Position numbers and translations under genes: made by a program. The notes beneath the pieces are model-generated. The model did not search any database, had not been told where the DNA came from, and saw only the letters and a list, made by a program, of their open reading frames with translations. Shown piece after piece: positions 57,037 to 64,000 of a stretch of 64,000 bases of DNA. Origin of the DNA: CAWAHD01 sp963781785 (GTDB taxonomy: Bacteria; Planctomycetota; Planctomycetia; Isosphaerales; Isosphaeraceae); NCBI GenBank assembly GCA_963781785.1, contig CAWAHD010000005.1, positions 2,294,001-2,358,000 of the forward strand, written 5' to 3'. Numbering within the stretch: position 1 is the stretch's first letter; the number at the start of each line of letters is the position of its first letter.

Positions 57037-58092
57037 ATGCGATACCACGCCGCGCGGCTCCCTCTGAAAAGAATGATGGAGATCGACCAGGCGCTGCGGG
57101 CGAGGAAATGGCCCACCGACAAGTCGCTCGCCCGCGCACTCGAGGTCAACCCGCGCACGATTCGCCGCGACCTGACCTACATGCGCGACCAGCTTCACGC
57201 TCCGATCGCATTCGACCGTGATCGGCGGGGCTACTGTTACAGTGAGCCGACCTATCGCTTACCGTTTTTTCAGCTCACCCACGGTGAGCTGGTCTCGCTG
57301 TTCCTCGCCGAGCAGATGATGCGCCAGTTCCGGGGCACCCCGTTCGAGCCGGACATCAAGAGCGCGATCGAAAAGCTGGGCCAGATGCTCCCGGACAAGG
57401 TCGCGGTGCGCCTCGACACCGTCGCTGATTTCCTGTCCGTCCTGCCGGCGACCGCTTGTGAGTACAACCCCAAGTGGTTTTTAGCGCTGGCAACAGCGAG
57501 CGCTTGCCGGCAGCGGGTCGCCCTGCGGTACTGGTCGGCGAGTCGCAACGAGACAACGCACCGCCAGTTTGACCCGTACGAGCTGGCCCTGGTGGACGAC
57601 GGCTGGTACGCCGTCGGCCACTGTCATCTGCGCGTCGCCATAAGAATGTTTGCGATCCAGCGCGTGCAGTCGATTCGCGACACGGGCGAAACGTTCGAGC
57701 GGCCGGCCGATTTCCGGATCGACGACTACTTGAAGGGCAGCTTTCGGGCCGTCCGCGGGGATGGCGATTACGAGGTCGTCCTCCGCTTCAAGCCGGAGGT
57801 GGCTCGGCGATTCGGCGAGAAACGGTGGCACGCCAGCCAGGTTCTGGAAACCCAGCGGGATGGTAGCCTCATCGCCCGGATGCATCTTTCGAGCCTTGTC
57901 GAGATCAAGCGCTGGGTCATGTGGTGGGGATTGGACTGCGAGGTATTGGAACCGAAGGAGCTGCGCGAGATGGTTGCGCGGGAGGTGCAAGAGATGCTAC
58001 GGCGCGGTGAAGCGAAGGGGGCGGCCGGGAACGCAACACGGAACAGGTCGCCCGGGGACAAGGAAAAAGACGGAGCGCGGTCTGTCCGATGA
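57037..58092 (+). CDS. WYL-domain transcriptional regulator upstream of the cas operon
   Basis: 351 residues from ATG 57037. N-terminal HTH 'SLARALEVNPRTIRRDLTYM', central 'FFQLTHGELVSLFLAEQMMR' and WYL domain 'RVALRYWSASRNETTHRQFD', 'PYELALVDDGWYAVGHCH' and 'FAIQRVQSIRDTGETFERP', with a C-terminal WCX-like extension. A Gly/Arg/Lys-rich tail ends it. WYL regulators frequently sit beside CRISPR-Cas loci and sense nucleic acid or nucleotide ligands. Position 277 bases before cas3 on the same strand suggests control of this locus. Confidence 0.9.
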   Translation: MRYHAARLPLKRMMEIDQALRARKWPTDKSLARALEVNPRTIRRDLTYMRDQLHAPIAFDRDRRGYCYSEPTYRLPFFQLTHGELVSLFLAEQMMRQFRGTPFEPDIKSAIEKLGQMLPDKVAVRLDTVADFLSVLPATACEYNPKWFLALATASACRQRVALRYWSASRNETTHRQFDPYELALVDDGWYAVGHCHLRVAIRMFAIQRVQSIRDTGETFERPADFRIDDYLKGSFRAVRGDGDYEVVLRFKPEVARRFGEKRWHASQVLETQRDGSLIARMHLSSLVEIKRWVMWWGLDCEVLEPKELREMVAREVQEMLRRGEAKGAAGNATRNRSPGDKEKDGARSVR

Positions 58093-58295
58093 GTACGCGG
58101 GTGATTGAGCCTAAGGACTAACACCACGCCCGACAATGCTGGCTGCGGGGCTGTCGCCCTGTCCAGGGCGGCCGCGATTTGAATGGCCGGTCAATCATGG
58201 CTCAACCCCGGGGATGTCCAAGTGGTCGTTGACGCGGATGCGCTGGTCGGTCCCCGTCACGAAGTTCCCGGATGATTCTTAATTTGCCCTGTCCG

Positions 58296-58323
58296 TTGCC
58301 TGTGCGCAGGAATAATGTATCAT
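58296..58323 (+). promoter_or_regulatory. Candidate cas3 promoter
   Basis: TTGCCT (58296-58301), 16 bases, TATCAT (58318-58323), ending 45 bases before the cas3 ATG. The -10 hexamer is identical to that of the stronger promoter found before cas5. Confidence 0.45.
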
Positions 58324-58368
58324 CCGTACGGAGTGTGTTCAGAATACCACTACGACGCGGGGGGATCC

Positions 58369-60697
58369 ATGAGCAAAGCCGCCGCGCATATCGACGGGCA
58401 CTGCGGTGAAGACCACGAGCTCATTGACCATCTTCGGGATGTGTCGGCTTTGGCCCGGGTCCTGGCGGATCGGATCCGGCCCGGCGACGTCGCCTTCGCC
58501 CAGATGGCGGAATGGGCGGGCTGGATTCACGACCTGGGCAAGTACCGAACCGAATTCCAGGATTATCTGAGGGGCCGTCGATCGAAGGGAGTCGAGACTC
58601 AGCACGCGGTGTACGGCGCCATCTGGGCCTGGGGCAAAGACTTTCCGAGGGCGATCTCGTTGGCCGTCTTGGGACACCATGCCGGTCTGCATGATCTGTC
58701 GACCGCGAATGATCGTGTCCAGTTACCTAACGTTCAAGAGGTTCAATCGCTTTGGGAACAACTACGGGGCGAAGTGGCGACCCGGGGAATCGTGATGCCT
58801 GCGTGCCCGACCGAGTTCATTGCGCGAGTGAAGGGCAAACTGCAGGCCGAGCCTCTCCACGAGCTGACGAGTCGAATGCTCTTCTCCTGCCTTGTCGATG
58901 CCGACTATCTCGACACCGAGGGTTACATGACAGGCGAGTTCCGGTCATCGAGCATGCTCGAACCCGGCGTTCTGCTCGGTAAGCTCGAAAAACACGTCAA
59001 GGAGCTTGAGGAACAATCAGACGACACGGCGGTCAATCGGGCTCGCCGCGCAATCGCTCAGGCCTGCCTTGACCGGTCACAAGATCAGCAAGGGTTCTTC
59101 ACTCTGACCGCGCCGACCGGGTGCGGCAAGACACTCGCGATGATGGCATTTGCTCTCAAGCACGCCCACGTTCGAAAGCTTCACCGCGTCGTCGTCGTCC
59201 TTCCTTTCCTGGCGATCATCGAGCAGAACGCGGCAATTTACCGCGCGGTCCTGGGCGATGACGTAGTCATCGAGCATCACTCGGCCGTTGAGCTCGAGCC
59301 GGGCCGAACATCCGCCGATCGGTCTTCTGAAAGCGATTCGTCCGAGTCGGACCGGGATTCGACCGATCAAGGCGTCGGCAACGACAAAGGCAAGAGATCT
59401 GCCCGTCTGGCGACGGAAAACTGGGATGCGCCGATCGTCGTCACTACGGCCGTGCAATTCCTCGAGTCGCTGTTTTCACGCAAGCCATCCCGCTGTCGCA
59501 AGCTGCATAACGTTGCGCGCTCGGTCATCCTCTTTGACGAGGTTCAGTCTTTGCCGATGAATCTCCTCGACCCAATCTTGAGCGCGCTTCGGGACCTCAA
59601 GGCGGACTTCGGCTGCTCGTTTCTGTTTGGGTCGGCGACCCAGCCTCGTTTTGAGCAAAGCCAGCAACACCTCCCAAGCGGATTGGTCCCCGGCGAGTGC
59701 CACGAGGTCGTCGCTGATCCAAAGCATCTCTTCAGCACCATCCGGCGCACGCGATTCGAGCTGGCCTTTCGGGACGACGGAGCATGGAGCCGCGACTGCG
59801 CTGATAGAGCGGATCCTTGAATGCCCGCGCGTGCTCGTGATCGTCAATTTCCGGAAGCAAGCGCAGGACCTCTTCAGCCTGGTTCGCAACCGAGACCCCG
59901 AGGGTGCGTTCCATCTCTCCAGTACGATGTGTGCGGCGCACCGCCAGGCCGTGCTCGGCAGGAAGAAATCATCTGACATTGGCACGATCCATCACCTCCT
60001 GAGCCAGCCCGGGCAGCCGTGCCGCTTGATCAGCACACAAACGATCGAGGCAGGCGTCGACATCAGCTTCCCCGTCGTGTTCCGGCACGTGGCACCCCTG
60101 GACGCCATCCTCCAAGCCGCCGGCCGGTGCAACCGGGAAGGTGAGATTCCGGTGGATCGCTCGGGCAATCCCGGTGGAAGAGTCGTGGTCTTCAAGCTCG
60201 ACGGCGAGCCGGTTGGCCCCCGGGGCTTTTACCAAGAGGCGACGAACAACACCATCCGGCTGCTCGCGGAGCGAATCGGGCGCGTGGACGAGCTCGATAG
60301 CGACCCGTTCGCTTTCGGAGAGTATCACGAGTCCCTGATCAAGTGGCGCGACACTGACCAGCCCAAGATACAGGAGCTGCGCCGAAACCTTCGCTTCGAA
60401 GCCGTCGCCAAAGCATTCAAGATGATCGACGAGGCCGGCGCCGCCGTGATCGTCCCGTACGGTGCAGCACGGGAAATCGTCCCAAGAATTCGGCTAACCG
60501 GCACGATGACCCTCGATGATCGCAGACGTCTACAGCGCTACTCCGTGAACCTCTTTCCCAACTGGATTTCGGCGCTAGCCGCCGATCTACGCCCGCTCGT
60601 ACCGGGCGGCGACGAACTTTATTGTTCGGAAAGCCGGTACGACCCCGAGCTGGGGCTAAACCTGGGTGAGTTGCCTATCGATAACTTCACCTTTTGA
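58369..60697 (+). CDS. cas3: Type I-C Cas3 nuclease-helicase (frameshifted)
   Basis: About 776 residues from ATG 58369. The N-terminal HD nuclease has 'MAEWAGWIHDLGKYRTEFQD' and 'LGHHAGLHD'. The SF2 helicase has Walker A 'LTAPTGCGKTLAMMAFAL' and DEAD-type box 'ILFDEVQSLPMNLLDPILSA'. Near 59790 the frame changes ('DDGAWSRD' continues as 'ATALIERILECPRVLVIVNF'), then 'LISTQTIEAGVDISFPVVF' and 'LDAILQAAGRCNREGE' complete helicase domain 2. Cas3 unwinds and degrades DNA marked by Cascade. A Ser/Asp-rich insert (59320-59400) lies before the DEVQ box. Confidence 0.9.
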
Positions 60698-60703
60698 GGC
60701 AAG

Positions 60704-60743
60704 ACTGCCTGGCCTTGCCGTCGCGGGGCCAAGGACAGGCAGT
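60704..60743. terminator. Hairpin between cas3 and the guide-like RNA
   Basis: ACTGCCTG-g-CCTTG / CAAGG-a-CAGGCAGT, 13 base pairs with one mismatch and a 12-base loop, starting six bases after the cas3 stop. It could end cas3 transcription on the plus strand and the guide-like RNA on the minus strand. No long T-tract on either side. Confidence 0.5.
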
Positions 60744-60825
60744 TCAATCGAAAGGGACCATTGTGACCAACTACCGTTTCAATCCGGCCCCATCGACCAA
60801 AGGCCCGACGGGGAGTCGTAGCATG
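60704..60825 (-). ncRNA. Candidate crRNA-like guide RNA inside the cas locus
   Basis: Read on the minus strand, 60809-60776 begins GTCGGGCC and ends GGATTGAAAC. These are the ends of a type I-C CRISPR repeat, with a GGCCTT/GGGGCC stem between them. It is followed by 32 bases (60775-60744) and then the hairpin at 60743-60704, giving the size of one spacer. The first 16 spacer bases, GGTAGTTGGTCACAAT, match 60898-60913 at all positions except the sixth. That site sits at the start point of a promoter before cas5. A weak minus-strand promoter (TTGATT-17-GAAGAT, about 60858-60830) lies just upstream. This matches the CreA/CreR class of Cascade-guiding regulatory RNAs. Confidence 0.6.
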
Positions 60826-60864
60826 CAACATCTTCGGCCGCGATCCAGTCCCAATCAATCGGCA

Positions 60865-60913
60865 TTGACAAAGTTTCCATCGCAGCGTATCATTGCCGGT
60901 AGCTGGTCACAAT
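60865..60913 (+). promoter_or_regulatory. Promoter of cas5-cas8c-cas7 with overlapping guide target
   Basis: TTGACA (60865-60870), exactly 17 bases, TATCAT (60888-60893): one mismatch from the sigma-70 consensus. Transcription would start near 60900, inside GGTAGCTGGTCACAAT (60898-60913), the sequence matched by the guide-like RNA encoded 122 bases upstream on the other strand. The three bases before the match are GCC (I-C PAM is usually TTC). The leader to the cas5 ATG is about 180 bases. Confidence 0.7.
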
Positions 60914-61080
60914 AAACCACGAACAAATTCTCTGCTGGATCTGTCAATGGAGGCCAACCACCCAGCCACAGTCACACGTCGAAGGGCGCACCAGATCAGC
61001 TTCTTCGAAGCGGCGACTCCCTCAGAACGCCGACTTCACCTTGGTCGAATTAGATTTCATTCACCACGGAGCACCAGCTT

Positions 61081-61815
61081 ATGTCTCATGAACGCAGCGT
61101 CGTGCGCCTTCGCGTTTGGGGTGATTACGCCTGCATGACACGGCCGGAACACAAAGCAGAGCGAGTCAGCTACCCCCTGCTCACTCCATCGGCAGCGAGG
61201 GGCATTTTGGAGTCCATCTTTTACGAGCCTCAAATGTATTACATCGTGCATGAGATTGCCGTATTGCGTCGCGGCAGGTGGTTTTCCTTCCGGCGCAACG
61301 AAGTCAAAAAAGTCGTCGCCCTCGACCGGGCGATCAAGGCCCTGTCTGATCCCGCGTCGTTCGAGCCGATCCACGCTGGAGGAGGCGCCGAAGACGGCAC
61401 CCAGCGTGGAATGCTGGCCCTCGCCGACGTCGAATACATGCTTACCGCGGAGATCCGGCTCACGGAGCGGGCAGAGTCACCACGCGACTCGATCGAGAAG
61501 TATCGCGGTCTGTTCGTCCATCGTGCCGCAAAGGGCAAATGCTTCCAGCGCCCCTACCTCGGTTGCCGGGAATTTGCGGCGGACTTTGATTACGTCGCCG
61601 ACCCAACGCAGGTCGTTGTCCGTTCAGAGCAATGGCCGCAAGAAGACCTGGGATTGATTCTTTATGACGTATTCGATCCCCGTCTGCGATCGAAGGGCGT
61701 GAATGTTCCCCCCGGCCCGGTGTTCTTCAACGCGCAAGTGCGCGATGCTCGGCTCGACTGCCACCCCGATCGGGTGCGTCTCTTGCGCCGGCCGTCTCCT
61801 GGGGGAGGTTCTTGA
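61081..61815 (+). CDS. cas5c: Type I-C Cas5 (Cas5d), crRNA-processing endonuclease
   Basis: 244 residues. Start 'VVRLRVWGDYACMTRPEHKA', 'YPLLTPSAARGILESIFYEP' and 'WFSFRRNEVKKVV', with C-terminal 'GKCFQRPYLGCREFAADF', all typical of the I-C/Dvulg Cas5d subgroup. In I-C systems there is no Cas6; Cas5d cuts pre-crRNA at the repeat hairpin to leave an 11-nt 5' handle ending ATTGAAAC, and stays in Cascade. GGAG lies nine bases before ATG. Its stop overlaps the cas8c start by one base (TGATG). Confidence 0.95.
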   Translation: MSHERSVVRLRVWGDYACMTRPEHKAERVSYPLLTPSAARGILESIFYEPQMYYIVHEIAVLRRGRWFSFRRNEVKKVVALDRAIKALSDPASFEPIHAGGGAEDGTQRGMLALADVEYMLTAEIRLTERAESPRDSIEKYRGLFVHRAAKGKCFQRPYLGCREFAADFDYVADPTQVVVRSEQWPQEDLGLILYDVFDPRLRSKGVNVPPGPVFFNAQVRDARLDCHPDRVRLLRRPSPGGGS

Positions 61816-63776
61816 TGCTCCTTCAAGCGCTCCACGCTTACGCCGAAACCGAGAACCTCATCGGTACCATCGAGATCACCGACCGCCCCGTTCACCTCGT
61901 CTTGCTCCTGCGCACCGATGGATCGGTCGATCCGGGCGACGTGTGGCAAGCACTTTCCACCGAGGAAACGGATGCAAAGGGAAACTCGAAGGTCACACCC
62001 GGGCGCGTGCTCAAACTCCCTTCTTTCCCCGGTGTGAATTCCGGTGGCAAGGCCAATTTTCTGGCCGACGAAGTGGGCAAAGTCCTGGGAATCGACTCGA
62101 AAACGGGAGAGCCGTTCGAAGACGAGGCGACGTCAAACTCCGCAAAGTCATTCCGGCACTTCTGGCAGCGCATCGTCGATGCGCACGCCGCCACCGGGCT
62201 CCCTCAGCTTCGGACCCTGCTCGAATTTCGTGATCGCTATCTCGGCCCTGCCGAGCGGCGCCGCCAGTTCCCCGGCGTCGGATTCGCGCCTGTCGGCAAG
62301 AAGGTACCGAAGCAGACGCTCTGCGCTCTGATCGAATCCGATCCCGTCCCGCTGGAAAAACGCACGGTGTTTTTCAAGATCGACGGCGACAGCGTGTTCA
62401 ACCTCAGCTCGCCCCTCCACGTCTACTGGAAAGATACGTTCGCTCGAGAGCGTTTCGCTGAAACGAGCACCGAGGCGTCGTCTCACCTCGGCCTTTGCCT
62501 GGTCACCGGCGAGGAGAACCAGCCCATCGCCGAGTCTCACCGAACGCCGATCAAGGGGGTTCCCGGCTTGCCGCCGATCGGGGGCTATCTGGTCTCGTTT
62601 GACGACGCAACCCCGTCGCTACGTTCCTACGGGCTTGAAAAAGCCTTTCAGGCGCCAGTCTCCGAGCATGCCGCCGCAGCCTATGCCCTGGGCCTCAACG
62701 ACATCCTGGCCCGGGACATCTACGCGCGAAGAATCAATGATTTCGTGATCTGCGCCTGGATCCACGAAGATCCGGAGGAAACCCGGAACATCAACGGGCT
62801 CTTGATCGAGCCGACCGAAGACGCGATTCACAAGTTTCACGAACACCTGGAGTATGGGTCGCAGTTCGGCGGCTGGAGTACCAAGCATTTCCGATCGGTG
62901 ACACTCGCCGCCAACGGAGGCCGGGTCGTTGTGCGCCGCTGGCTTGACCAGACACTGGTGGTTCTCGCCAGACATGTCGAGACGTGGTTCCACGACCTTG
63001 AGCTCAAGATCATCCCCCCGCCCGATCCCTCACGTCCCAAACCGGGCAGGACAGCCGGTCCGGTCACCGGTACGGTCCAACCGGCGACGAAGGTCGCCCG
63101 CCCTTACCGCGCGCTCGATGGCCTGGCCTGGTCTACGGCGCGCACCGCGGGCGATGTCCGCTCGGATGTCTACGACGCTCTCTATCGTGCCGCTTACGAA
63201 AAAACCTGTCCCCACTCTCTCTTGCCCGCGCTGCTCCACCGTTTGCGGATCGCGGCCGTGCAATCAGGTTCCAACGTCCGTTACCACGCCGGCCGGTTTG
63301 CACTCATCAAGCTGATCATCAACCGAACGGAGAATATTCCCATGGCGATCGAGACAGAACTCAGCGAAACTCGCGACGCCCCGTACAACTGCGGCCGCCT
63401 GCTCGCGGTGCTCGACGACATTCAGTACAAGGCTCAGGGAGACGTGGGCGCGAGCATACTCGCCCGGTTCTACGGCAACGCCTCGACGTTCCCCTGCAAT
63501 GTCTTTCCCCGGCTCCTTCGGCTCGCGCGCTCGCATCTCAACAAGATCGCAAGAGACGAGGTTTCGCACGAGAAGGCGTTCGAGCGAAAGCTCAACGACA
63601 TCTGCGCCCTGATTCCACCCGCCCGAGCCGGCGGCGCTCCGGAGTTTCCGAGGCAGCTTGACATCCACGAGCAGGGACGGTTCGCGCTCGGCTTCTATCA
63701 GCAGAAAGCAAAGGATCAACACGAACGCGATCAGCGGGCGATGGAAAAGAAAGCGCGTTCCCAGAAACCCGAATGA
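61815..63776 (+). CDS. cas8c: Type I-C Cascade large subunit Cas8c (Csd1)
   Basis: 653 residues from ATG 61815, overlapping the cas5 stop. Csd1 hallmarks: 'LLQALHAYAETENLIGTIE', 'VLKLPSFPGVNSGGKANFLA', 'LCLVTGEENQPIAESHRTPI', 'GYLVSFDDATPSLRSYGLEK' and 'NCGRLLAVLDDIQYKAQGDV'. Cas8c reads the PAM and, by internal translation in known I-C systems, also supplies the small subunit Cas11c. Internal ATGs exist in the C-terminal part (for example 63342). The frame is uninterrupted. Confidence 0.95.
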   Translation: MLLQALHAYAETENLIGTIEITDRPVHLVLLLRTDGSVDPGDVWQALSTEETDAKGNSKVTPGRVLKLPSFPGVNSGGKANFLADEVGKVLGIDSKTGEPFEDEATSNSAKSFRHFWQRIVDAHAATGLPQLRTLLEFRDRYLGPAERRRQFPGVGFAPVGKKVPKQTLCALIESDPVPLEKRTVFFKIDGDSVFNLSSPLHVYWKDTFARERFAETSTEASSHLGLCLVTGEENQPIAESHRTPIKGVPGLPPIGGYLVSFDDATPSLRSYGLEKAFQAPVSEHAAAAYALGLNDILARDIYARRINDFVICAWIHEDPEETRNINGLLIEPTEDAIHKFHEHLEYGSQFGGWSTKHFRSVTLAANGGRVVVRRWLDQTLVVLARHVETWFHDLELKIIPPPDPSRPKPGRTAGPVTGTVQPATKVARPYRALDGLAWSTARTAGDVRSDVYDALYRAAYEKTCPHSLLPALLHRLRIAAVQSGSNVRYHAGRFALIKLIINRTENIPMAIETELSETRDAPYNCGRLLAVLDDIQYKAQGDVGASILARFYGNASTFPCNVFPRLLRLARSHLNKIARDEVSHEKAFERKLNDICALIPPARAGGAPEFPRQLDIHEQGRFALGFYQQKAKDQHERDQRAMEKKARSQKPE

Positions 63777-63831
63777 AGCCTCACCAAACGTTCGATTCCC
63801 CACTAACTCCAAAGACGAGGAGAAGCTCACG

Positions 63832-64000
63832 ATGGCTGGTCCCCTTTCGAACCGCCACGACATCCTGATCCTGTTCGAGGTCACCAACGGCAACCCCAAT
63901 GGTGACCCTGACTCGGGCAACATGCCCCGCGTCGATCCCGCGTCGGGCCTCGGTTTGGTTTCCGACGTTTGCCTCAAGCGAAAGGTGCGCAACTACGTTC
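63832..64000 (+). CDS. cas7c: Type I-C Cas7 (Csd2), partial
   Basis: ATG 63832 (GAGGAG upstream), 55 bases after cas8c, running off the window after 56 codons. The start 'NRHDILILFEVTNGNPNGDP' followed by 'DSGNMPRVDP' is diagnostic of the Csd2 backbone subunit that binds crRNA along Cascade. cas4, cas1, cas2 and the CRISPR array would be expected beyond the window. Confidence 0.95.
   Translation, partial: MAGPLSNRHDILILFEVTNGNPNGDPDSGNMPRVDPASGLGLVSDVCLKRKVRNYV

Noticed and set aside
60893..61138. Small toxin-like ORF between the cas promoter and cas5 (CreT analogue)
   Set aside because: It runs into cas5 in another frame, has no rare-codon or toxin features, and its in-frame start at 60947 has only a weak ribosome binding site; autorepression of cas5 explains the guide better.

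Overview
The window is about 64 kb of GC-rich DNA that reads as a planctomycete chromosome, most likely from the Isosphaera/Singulisphaera side of the phylum. The evidence is the gene repertoire: DUF1559 prepilin-like proteins, adjacent DUF1501 and DUF1800 genes, a DUF1571 protein, beta-helix proteins with a planctomycete-style N-terminal motif, a WxxGxW/Gly-rich secreted protein, a diheme cytochrome b fusion with a Rieske partner, and several families of short palindromic repeats. No rRNA, tRNA or complete CRISPR array was seen.

Layout. 0.2-6.8 kb: DUF1571 protein, a decayed four-helix-bundle gene, a DUF4160/DUF2442 pair, a tandem palindrome array, rimI and a membrane/zinc-ribbon protein. 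7-12.3 kb: a PQQ-propeller protein translationally coupled to purH, then a glycine-rich secreted protein. 12.7-19.7 kb: an operon of a DUF3352-like protein, DUF1800 and DUF1501; an FHA protein; and a fliW-csrA operon. 19.9-27.2 kb: thiC, a double cyclase-domain protein, membrane proteins, a molybdopterin-domain protein and a glutaminase-fold hydrolase. 27.6-32.1 kb: two paralogous beta-helix proteins. 32.9-37.1 kb: MarR regulator, methyltransferase, a probable selenocysteine-containing AhpD/CMD protein and a kinase-receiver fusion. 37-46 kb: rhodanese and a DUF1559 cluster. 47-52.4 kb: NTF2-like protein, Uma2 nuclease, Rieske/cytochrome b complex and NrnA-like phosphoesterase. 52.4-56.8 kb: repeat-rich accessory DNA. 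57-64 kb: WYL regulator and a type I-C CRISPR-Cas operon (cas3, cas5, cas8c, cas7), which runs off the end.

Two observations stand out. First, the 383-bp gap between cas3 and cas5 holds, on the minus strand, a sequence shaped like a type I-C repeat (GTCG...GGATTGAAAC). The 16 nt that follow it match the start-site region of a near-consensus promoter (TTGACA-17-TATCAT) in front of cas5-cas8c-cas7. The only mismatch is at guide position 6, a position Cascade does not read. This looks like a crRNA-like guide by which the Cascade complex represses its own operon. Second, the CMD/AhpD-like gene at 34.3 kb has an in-frame TGA exactly at the second Cys of its CPxC active site. A hairpin with a GTG loop starts 18 nt downstream, as expected for a bacterial selenocysteine insertion element.

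Many otherwise well conserved genes are broken by single frame changes: purH four times, and the PQQ protein, fliW, cas3, rhodanese, DUF1800 and others. Because housekeeping genes are affected and reading resumes in a conserved frame, I treat most of these as probable indel errors in the assembly and annotate each gene across its full span.
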